13,712 nucleotides of DNA from Acidobacteriota bacterium (GTDB lineage Bacteria; Acidobacteriota; Blastocatellia; Pyrinomonadales; Pyrinomonadaceae), in contig JAEWBM010000076.1 of the NCBI GenBank assembly GCA_023391155.1, positions 1 through 13,712 on the forward strand, in the 5' to 3' direction. The notes below the pieces were generated by a model. It was not told the origin of the DNA and searched no databases. It saw nothing but the letters and a program-made list of their open reading frames with translations. The position numbers and the translations under genes are program-made. Below, piece by piece: positions 7,460 through 12,690 of this stretch; within the stretch, counting starts at the first letter, position 1, and the number at the start of each line of letters is the position of its first letter.

Positions 7460-7940
7460 GGGGGCCGAATATATCGGGAAATTCGCAGATCGACCTGAGA
7501 CATTTCTGAACGCGCTGGTTTCTCTCGCTAAGTGCACGGATGACGGTTTCGCGGGCCTGCCGGTCATCAGCAAGAAACTGCTTTAGCCGAGCCTTGCCGA
7601 TCTCATAGAATGTCGAATCTTTGCGAGCCGTCAGCCGGCAGTTGCCCGCCCCCTCACAGAAGCATTCGGGGATCCCGAAAAGCTGTCCAACGCCGGCCCA
7701 TTCAAAGTCGACTTTCGCTGCTCCCGCGATGGCGAAGGCCCCGGTCTCAAGCAAATACGCTTTCGGGGCAAGGCTGCCGAAGCACTGGACGACCTTACCC
7801 ACGGCGACGGTCCTTCTCTTGGCAAGGGCACGAAACCTATCGGCGGATCGCGGTGTCAGGCGGACGATGAAAGGCTGCTCGACGATCGGGAGCTCTTCGG
7901 CGAGTATGGGGAAGGGAAGGCGTGTAATGAAAGCCGACAT
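7455..7940 (-). CDS. Cyclic-nucleotide-binding-fold protein without DNA-binding domain
   Basis: This 161-aa protein aligns by eye with the sensory half of the Crp/Fnr family: a beta-roll region (LETGAFAIAG...VGQLFGIPE...STFYEIGKARLKQFL) then a long helix (RETVIRALSERNQRVQKCL) like the dimer helix. It ends right after that helix (EFPDIFGPL-stop), so the winged-helix domain is missing. The 100-base gap downstream cannot hide one, so this is not a simple frameshift. Six cysteines (53, 93, 95, 101, 147, 152), including CFCEGAGNC, replace the usual effector-loop sequence and could bind a metal or sense redox state; this is inference. Two Crp-type boxes lie 50-85 bases before its start. It might dimerise with or modulate the full-length regulator next door. 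The ribosome site before ATG 7940 is weak (AGAGAAG very close). Confidence 0.75.
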   Translation of the reverse strand: MSAFITRLPFPILAEELPIVEQPFIVRLTPRSADRFRALAKRRTVAVGKVVQCFGSLAPKAYLLETGAFAIAGAAKVDFEWAGVGQLFGIPECFCEGAGNCRLTARKDSTFYEIGKARLKQFLADDRQARETVIRALSERNQRVQKCLRSICEFPDIFGPL

Positions 7941-7989
7941 CTTCTCTTGGGAAGCCGCTCAAAGATTGCCTTAAAGTTATGAAGAGGAT

Positions 7990-8003
7990 ATGACAGTTAT
8001 CAC
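7990..8003. promoter_or_regulatory. Crp/Fnr-type operator, promoter-proximal copy
   Basis: ATGACAGTTATCAC has one perfect half (TCAC) and one half with a single change (ATGA for GTGA) around a 6-base spacer. Its centre (7996.5) is about 56 bases before the start of the HTH-less gene, and it lies exactly 22 bp (two helical turns) from the second box. Confidence 0.55.
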
Positions 8004-8011
8004 CGGCATAG

Positions 8012-8025
8012 GTGACCGTTGTCAC
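8012..8025. promoter_or_regulatory. Crp/Fnr-type operator, distal copy
   Basis: GTGACCGTTGTCAC is a perfect GTGA-N6-TCAC site whose inner bases extend it to GTGAC-N4-GTCAC. It overlaps the TGA stop of the Crp/Fnr gene. With its neighbour 22 bp away it would place two dimers on the same DNA face before the next gene. Confidence 0.6.
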
Positions 8026-8762
8026 TTTTTGAATTGAGTCCCGCGGGGCTGGCCGATCATTCCATCAAAGCGCTTCGGGTCGTGAATTCTCAAATGAGGC
8101 CCCTCGATTGAGATGAGATCGAGTTCGCGAAATTGCTTGAGCAGCCGCGTAACTGTCTCGCGGGAAGAGCCGATCATCTCCGCCATTTCCTCATGGGTAT
8201 AACGCATGGGCACCTTGACCGGTTCGCGTCCACGCCTTGCGGAGCCGCACCAGGCAAGTAGAAGATCCGCAAGTTTGTCCCCGACGGATGTTGAAAGCCC
8301 AAGCGAACGAATCTGGCGGTAGGCATCCTGATATTGATGCGAAAGGTGTTGAACGGTTCGCATCGCTATGTCAGTGTGATTTTCAATAAGCCGCAGAAAA
8401 TCAGAGCGACGGACATAATTGGTCTGGGTCGGCTCGAGAACCTCAGCCGACACTTCGTAGGCCTCCCCGGATATCACGGCGCTGACGCCCAGCAGCTCGC
8501 CGGGCTCTGCAATGTGGAGAATCACGACCTTGCCCTCGCGCGAGCACGTGTAAAGCTTTACACGGCCCTGGCAAAGAACGTAAACGCCGTCGCCGGGCTG
8601 GCCCTCAACGAACAACAAACTGCCCGGTGGATAACTATTCGTGATCTTAAGCGCTTCGAATGCCTTGATGCCGGATTCAGAAACACCGCAGAAAAAATGG
8701 TCCGCGCGCAATCCGCAGTCATTGCACCGATTTACGACCTTTAAATTGACGCTACGCATCAT
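8022..8762 (-). CDS. Crp/Fnr-family transcriptional regulator
   Basis: This 246-aa protein has the full family layout: an N-terminal cysteine segment (C13-N-D-C16...C25, then C64 and C73), a cyclic-nucleotide-binding beta-roll (YPPGSLLFVEGQPGDGVYVL...GELLGVSAVISGE), a long dimer helix and a winged-helix domain. The recognition helix reads GSSRETVTRLLKQF. The R-E-x3-R residues correspond to Arg180, Glu181 and Arg185 of E. coli CRP, which read GTGA half-sites, whereas FNR has V-E-x-x-S-R. The CX2CX8C arrangement could hold an Fe-S cluster or sense redox state, but the spacing differs from FNR, so the signal is open. The gene starts 12 bases after the LDH-like gene; either ATG 8762 or 8759 is possible and no clear ribosome site is seen, suggesting translation coupled to the upstream gene. 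Likely targets are the three GTGA-N6-TCAC-type boxes just downstream. Confidence 0.93.
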   Translation of the reverse strand: MMRSVNLKVVNRCNDCGLRADHFFCGVSESGIKAFEALKITNSYPPGSLLFVEGQPGDGVYVLCQGRVKLYTCSREGKVVILHIAEPGELLGVSAVISGEAYEVSAEVLEPTQTNYVRRSDFLRLIENHTDIAMRTVQHLSHQYQDAYRQIRSLGLSTSVGDKLADLLLAWCGSARRGREPVKVPMRYTHEEMAEMIGSSRETVTRLLKQFRELDLISIEGPHLRIHDPKRFDGMIGQPRGTQFKK

Positions 8763-8774
8763 GTTTCAGTTAGA

Positions 8775-9695
8775 TCATTTGTGGGCCGGCAGCGATGGGC
8801 GATCGTGGATCCGCTGCATTATATTGTTGAAGGCAACAGCCTCCTGAGTCAAACGCTCACGTTCGCTCTCTTCGGGGCCCAGTGTTAGAACCGCTTCCAC
8901 CCCGCTGCGGCCGATCACCGCCGGAAGGTTCAGAAACGCTCCGTTATATCCGACCTCGGGGCCGGGTTTCGTGAATACCGGTATCACGGTTCGGCTATCG
9001 TGGACCACTGCATTATAAACTTGAGTGACGCAGGCTGCGAACTCGAGGGGCGTGTGCGGATGAATTTCAGCGTCGGCACTCGCTGCGGTCTTATGCGTCT
9101 CGTCGACCATCAACCCGAAATACGGGCATTGCGGACTGCATGCGTCCATCGAGCGGATGTGTGCAAATCCGCCGGTGCACCAACGCGTCTCGCCCTTGAG
9201 CGGGCCGTCGGTGCCGTCGTCCCGATCTATTATTGCCGATCCCGGCCCCAAGCCGATCACCTTATTCGCCGGCCCGCGCCACTCCTCAAGGAAGACCTCG
9301 CAGAGGATGTCGACCGGGTCGGAAACGATCAATGCCACACCGTCAAAGGAGTTCTCTCGTAGTTTACGTCCAACACAGGCGAACTCGTCTGCCAGATTCC
9401 AGAGCTCCTCGTCGGCAGGGTTCGGCGACATGCAACCGCGGCCCGAGGCTATCACCACCAGCGGGGCCAGGATCGCGTCCTCAAAATTGCCGAGTCGCAC
9501 CCGAGATCTGTGCGGAAGCGGCACAAAACGGCAGAGATCCTCGATCGCATTGGATAAGGAAAGAGCCTGTTCACCGATCAGGATCAGCTCATCAACTGCA
9601 CCACCCGTGAGCAATGAATACGCATCGAGTGCGGCCACCGCATCCGGACCGATAATGGCTGCCCGGTTTATCTTTCTGGGATTCGTTCGTTTCAT
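8775..9695 (-). CDS. Lactate/malate dehydrogenase-fold protein with degenerate active site
   Basis: The 306-aa length and several segments match the LDH/MDH family: an N-terminal strand-turn-helix (RAAIIGPDAVAALDAYSLL then VDELILIGE), SDPVDILCEVFLEEW (family: N-P-V-D), NKVIGLGPG (family: V-I-G-x-G-T), and a C terminus with AAC...VYNAVVHD..TVIPVF..., LNLPAVIGRSGVEAVL. The key residues are not found. The glycine-rich NAD loop keeps only its first glycine, the D-S-A-R-F-R catalytic loop is replaced by IIDRDDGTDG, and the G-E-H-G-D motif with the catalytic histidine is not recognisable. There is also a cysteine-rich insert (CTGGFAHIRSMDACSPQC). It is probably not a normal dehydrogenase and may be a sensor or structural relative. 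ATG 9695 has an excellent AAGGAGG site. It leads the operon behind a sigma-54-type promoter and is followed after 12 bases by the Crp/Fnr gene. Confidence 0.8.
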   Translation of the reverse strand: MKRTNPRKINRAAIIGPDAVAALDAYSLLTGGAVDELILIGEQALSLSNAIEDLCRFVPLPHRSRVRLGNFEDAILAPLVVIASGRGCMSPNPADEELWNLADEFACVGRKLRENSFDGVALIVSDPVDILCEVFLEEWRGPANKVIGLGPGSAIIDRDDGTDGPLKGETRWCTGGFAHIRSMDACSPQCPYFGLMVDETHKTAASADAEIHPHTPLEFAACVTQVYNAVVHDSRTVIPVFTKPGPEVGYNGAFLNLPAVIGRSGVEAVLTLGPEESERERLTQEAVAFNNIMQRIHDRPSLPAHK

Positions 9696-9742
9696 TTTGA
9701 GGCCCTCCTTGCAGCAATAGACCTATCTACGCCGTTAAGAAG

Positions 9743-9757
9743 AGCAAAGCCCGTGCC
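9743..9757 (-). promoter_or_regulatory. Sigma-54 (RpoN) -24/-12 promoter for the LDH-like/Crp operon
   Basis: On the - strand the sequence is GGCACGGGCTTTGCT: GG (9757-9756), ten bases, GC (9745-9744). It matches TGGCACG-N4-TTGCT except for the first T. Transcription is predicted to begin near 9732, leaving a leader of about 37 bases with a strong ribosome site before ATG 9695. Confidence 0.75.
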
Positions 9758-9772
9758 TTTCGATGTACCCAT

Positions 9773-9792
9773 AAATTAACGGAAATTAATGG
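9773..9792. repeat. Tandem 10-bp AT-rich repeat
   Basis: AAATTAACGG is followed at once by AAATTAATGG (one difference). It lies between the putative activator palindrome and the sigma-54 promoter, where a flexible or bent AT-rich segment would help looping. No specific factor is recognised. Confidence 0.35.
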
Positions 9793-9810
9793 TTTGCAAC
9801 GTTCGATTGC

Positions 9811-9846
9811 GCGAAATTACATAGAACTTCTGCGAAATATTTCGCA
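9811..9846. promoter_or_regulatory. Candidate sigma-54 activator site: perfect 16-bp palindrome plus half-site
   Basis: TGCGAAATATTTCGCA (9831-9846) is a perfect palindrome centred 94 bp upstream of the -12 GC of the promoter at 9743-9757. An extra half-site GCGAAAT occurs at 9811-9817, exactly 21 bp (two turns) from the same half in the palindrome. The palindrome resembles the one at 1843-1858 (shared GCG, AA, TTT, CGC) at the same promoter distance. Binding by an enhancer-binding protein is inferred. Confidence 0.55.
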
Positions 9847-9848
9847 CT

Positions 9849-9874
9849 AAAAAGCGGGCCCCAATGAGGCCCGC
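9849..9874 (-). terminator. Intrinsic terminator of the repeat-protein gene
   Basis: On the - strand GCGGGCC (9874-9868) and GGCCCGC (9860-9854) form a 7-bp GC stem with a 7-base loop, followed by TTTTT (9853-9849). It lies 27 bases after the TAA of the gene ending at 9901. Confidence 0.85.
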
Positions 9875-9900
9875 CATTGTCAGTGAATACCGTAAATATA

Positions 9901-12306
9901 TTACGGCTGGTTATAGCCTAGATTGGCCGGCGAAGAAGCGGTCAGATCGAACTGCGAACCTGCCTGCAGGTCCAGGTCGTCACGGCCGCCGAGAAGTACA
10001 GAGCCCACTCCGGCTCCGGCACCTACGCCGGCACCTATAGCAGCGCCCTCACCGCCGCCAAGAACGGCACCGAGGATCGCACCCAATGCGGCACCGATGC
10101 CGCCGCGGGTGATGGTTTCGGTCGTTCGGCTGCCCTCGCGAAGCGTGCCCTCATTGGTCACACCGATGGTATCGCCATCATGGTCGCGTACCGTGTTGAT
10201 CAGCCCGGCAAACCGATAGGTCTGTCCGTTCGTCAGCCGGATCGTGTCGAAATCGAGCGTTACGTTGGCCCTGCCGGTCAAACGGCCGGAGTCGTCAAGT
10301 GCGACAACATAGCCTTCGATCACAGCACCGCGATACTGGTTCGGCGAGGTAACTTCCATTGCGAAACGGTCGTTGACCTGTGAAGCATCCGTCGTGATCG
10401 GAGTGCGAAGCACTGCCGTCAGACGCGTGCCGTTAGGAACATAGAACGTACCTGCATTAACACCGGTGTTCTGTCCCGGGTACTGATTCACGTTCACGTC
10501 GTTCCAACGGGCAACCGGAGCCACTTTAGTGTAAACGCTGTTCACCGTGATCATCTCATTTCGATTTTCAAGGTAAATGCGTCGCGAGACCTGCAGGTTG
10601 CCGTTTGCCAGAGGCGAGAATGTAACCCAGAAGTCACGTGCTCGGTCACCCGTATAACTTACTTCGAGGTTGTTGCCGCGAAGTGTAGCTGAGGTCGAGA
10701 TCGAGCGGCCGCCGGGGCCGGTCTCGGTCCTAGAAACGCCGTCCGCCGCGAAGGTGATCTGCGGTGCGAGCGTCGACGCCATCGTAACGTTCCTTCCGCT
10801 CTGTTCGATCGCGATCATCTCGGGCGAATTCAGCCGACGCTCCAGGTTCTGCTGGATGCGCGTTCGCTGATTTACGTTATAGTTTCCGATCGCTCGGCTA
10901 ACCACTTGCGAGACGTTATCACTTGCCGCAGTGTTCAACCGATAGGTGCCCGTCAGGCTAGCATTGGTCCAGCCGCCTGTGCCTGGTGTACCCCACTGAT
11001 AGGGCTGATAGGGCGGAAGCTGCTGATTCCAGTTCCAGCTAACGCGATAATAGTTCGCCAGCGTGTTCATGTCGCTGCGGATCGAGTTCCACTGGCTGCG
11101 GGCCGGACGCGTGAATGCGTTGTTCCGCATAAAGCGGTCGACATAGGCCGCCTGAAGCAGGACATCGTTCGCATCCTGAGCTACGGTTTCACGAGCATCA
11201 AAACGCTGTTTAAGACGATCGGTGGCATTCTCGAATCCGTCGATGAAATCCTCGATTCGCTCTTCGCGGTTCGTGTTGTTCCACCGTGAACTGGAAATGA
11301 GCGAATCCATTTGACGTGCATACACGTCGGTCTTGCTCTCGATCTGAGTAAGCAGATTTCTCATCTGAGCGTCGGTTGCCGAATAAACCGGCATTCCGCC
11401 AGGTGTCGTTCCCCAGCGATACGGCTGGTAACGCGGAAGCTGCTGATTCCAACTCCAGGTTACGCGGTAATAGTTAGCCAGAGTGTCCAGATCGGTCCTG
11501 ATTGAGTTCCACTGATTACGAGCCGGCCGCGTAAATGCGTTGTTCCGCATAAAGCGGTCAATATATGCCGCCTGCATAAGAACGTCGTTGGCGTCCTGCG
11601 CTACGGTCTCGCGAGCGTCGAAGCGTTGCTTGAGACGATCGGTGGCATTTTCAAATCCTTCGATAAAATCCTCAACACGCTCTTCGCGGGGTGACTCGTT
11701 CCAACGCGACCGCGAGATCGCATTGTCCATCTGCCGCTTGTAAACGTCAGTCTTACTTTCGATACGCGTCAACAGATTTCGAAGCTGAGCATCCGTCGCG
11801 GAATATGCCGGGATGCCGCGACCAGTCTGCCAGCCCGGCGTTGTGGTTGCGATCTGCCAATTCCAGCGAACATTGTAGTAGGTCGCCAAGGTGTCGAGAT
11901 CGCGCCGAAGCACGCTCCACTGGTTACGAGCCGCCGGAGCGAGCGTGGTGTTCGTGATAATAAACTGGTCGATGTAATACGCCCGGTTCAACACCTCTTG
12001 GACGTCGTTTGCGACCGAGGTGTTTGAATCAAAGCGTGACCGAAGCTGGTCTGTCGCTTTTTCAAACTCGTCAATGTACTGCTCAACGGTAGAGTCGGGC
12101 AACGTTCCGCGGTAGCGGTTTCGGTCCAGAGCCGAGTCCATCTGGCGCCGAAAAGTGTCGGTCCGATTTTCAATACGATTCAATAGTGTCATTACCTGAC
12201 GGTCAGTCACCCTGTAAGCGCGCGGTTGAGCTGATACGGTAATGATACCGCTCAGCACAAACGTCACCGCCAGGGACAGCGTGAGGTATAAATTTTGTTT
12301 CTTCAT
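9901..12306 (-). CDS. Exported protein with three helical repeats and a C-terminal glycine-zipper domain
   Basis: This 801-aa protein starts with a clear signal peptide (MKKQNLYLTLSLAVTFVLSG...VSA-Q). Three copies of a mostly helical unit of about 137-140 aa follow (residues about 31-163, 169-300 and 306-435), each with the pattern LLxRIExxTDxxxRQMD...FxxxFExATDxLxxRFD...YxDxFxxxN...ARxQWxxxRxDxxTLAxYYxVxWxWxxQ. A beta-rich region follows, then a domain beginning VPNGTRLTAVLRTPI that resembles the C-terminal envelope domain seen in acidobacterial proteins. It contains a glycine zipper (GGIGAALGAILGAVLGGG...) and ends with RDDLDLQAGSQFDL. It probably sits in the periplasm or at a membrane; the function is unknown. 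ATG 12306 is preferred over 12312 and 12516 because GAGGAG lies 7 bases before it. It has its own sigma-54-type promoter and terminator, so it is a separate unit. Confidence 0.85.
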   Translation of the reverse strand: MKKQNLYLTLSLAVTFVLSGIITVSAQPRAYRVTDRQVMTLLNRIENRTDTFRRQMDSALDRNRYRGTLPDSTVEQYIDEFEKATDQLRSRFDSNTSVANDVQEVLNRAYYIDQFIITNTTLAPAARNQWSVLRRDLDTLATYYNVRWNWQIATTTPGWQTGRGIPAYSATDAQLRNLLTRIESKTDVYKRQMDNAISRSRWNESPREERVEDFIEGFENATDRLKQRFDARETVAQDANDVLMQAAYIDRFMRNNAFTRPARNQWNSIRTDLDTLANYYRVTWSWNQQLPRYQPYRWGTTPGGMPVYSATDAQMRNLLTQIESKTDVYARQMDSLISSSRWNNTNREERIEDFIDGFENATDRLKQRFDARETVAQDANDVLLQAAYVDRFMRNNAFTRPARSQWNSIRSDMNTLANYYRVSWNWNQQLPPYQPYQWGTPGTGGWTNASLTGTYRLNTAASDNVSQVVSRAIGNYNVNQRTRIQQNLERRLNSPEMIAIEQSGRNVTMASTLAPQITFAADGVSRTETGPGGRSISTSATLRGNNLEVSYTGDRARDFWVTFSPLANGNLQVSRRIYLENRNEMITVNSVYTKVAPVARWNDVNVNQYPGQNTGVNAGTFYVPNGTRLTAVLRTPITTDASQVNDRFAMEVTSPNQYRGAVIEGYVVALDDSGRLTGRANVTLDFDTIRLTNGQTYRFAGLINTVRDHDGDTIGVTNEGTLREGSRTTETITRGGIGAALGAILGAVLGGGEGAAIGAGVGAGAGVGSVLLGGRDDLDLQAGSQFDLTASSPANLGYNQP
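11021..12216 (-). repeat. Three in-gene tandem repeats, period about 412-420 bp
   Basis: The segments at about 12216-11850, 11812-11440 and 11400-11021 encode the three helical units of the exported protein. The spacing between equivalent positions is 420 bases (copies 2 and 3) and about 412 bases (copies 1 and 2). Copies 2 and 3 are nearly identical in protein while their DNA differs at many third codon positions, so the duplication is old and the protein sequence is under selection. Confidence 0.8.
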
Positions 12307-12375
12307 AGTCATTCTCCTCATTCCTGCGTTTTCGGCTTGGGGAAAGAGAAGCGCAGAAAACTTCAGAAATATACA

Positions 12376-12393
12376 CCGCAAAAGGCGTGCCAA
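12376..12393 (-). promoter_or_regulatory. Sigma-54 (RpoN) -24/-12 promoter for the repeat-protein gene
   Basis: On the - strand the sequence TTGGCACGCCTTTTGCGG is the best match in the window: GG (12391-12390), ten bases, GC (12379-12378), with TTGGCACG and TTGC both complete. Transcription should begin near 12367, about 60 bases before ATG 12306. Confidence 0.82.
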
Positions 12394-12451
12394 GGGTGGG
12401 TGAATTCTCGTAAACCTTGGTAATAGGGGGTTTGTGAAGTCAATTGATGGG

Positions 12452-12490
12452 TCGTACACGTGCAGACATGCCCGCAAATTTCGTACATGT
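12452..12490. promoter_or_regulatory. Two direct repeats upstream of the third sigma-54 promoter
   Basis: TCGTACACGT (12452-12461) and TCGTACATGT (12481-12490) differ at one base and are 29 bp apart. They lie about 90 and 119 bases upstream of the predicted transcription start of the repeat-protein gene, where an activator would bind. They do not resemble the palindromes of the other two sigma-54 promoters. Confidence 0.35.
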
Positions 12491-12680
12491 TCGATACGCC
12501 TGTTGACCGTCGACAACGCAAATGGTCAGGCATCTCAAGTCGAAAATTAAGCAACTCCGATAAGAGCCGTTAATGAGATTTCTGGAAAAGATAATTGGTA
12601 TTGCCCCACAAGGTGTTTTCGCGTTATCTTTTGTCTGTACCTGCGTTGGGATGGATTTGCCCGATAATACTCACTTAGGA
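12491..12680. other. Non-coding region before the oxidoreductase gene
   Basis: This is the remaining part of the 384-bp gap between divergent genes at 12306 and 12691. No gene is supported. A GATAAT at 12663-12668 could be a -10 element for the + strand gene but has no convincing -35 at the right distance. No hairpin or RNA gene was recognised. Confidence 0.4.
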
Positions 12681-12690
12681 AGGTGGTCAA

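Noticed and set aside
7957..7970. GG-N10-GC on the - strand before the HTH-less gene (GGCAATCTTTGAGC)
   Set aside because: Only GGCA and GC agree with the sigma-54 consensus; the -14 TT pair is GA. The nearby Crp-type boxes explain the region better.
9811..9846. Palindromic repeats as a CRISPR or REP-type element
   Set aside because: There is only one full palindrome and one half-site, with no regular spacers or further copies; an operator is more likely.
12307..12516. Longer N terminus (start at 12516) for the repeat protein
   Set aside because: It would place the signal peptide about 70 residues inside the protein and overlap the sigma-54 promoter; ATG 12306 gives a standard signal peptide and ribosome site.
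12363..12554. Small open reading frame on the - strand in the 384-bp gap
   Set aside because: It has no ribosome site, overlaps the sigma-54 promoter and the start of the repeat-protein leader, and has no recognisable protein features.
12646..12660. TTGGGATGGATTTGC before the GltD-family gene as a fourth sigma-54 promoter
   Set aside because: The spacer between GG and GC is 9 instead of 10 and the CAC part is missing; sigma-54 rarely accepts this.
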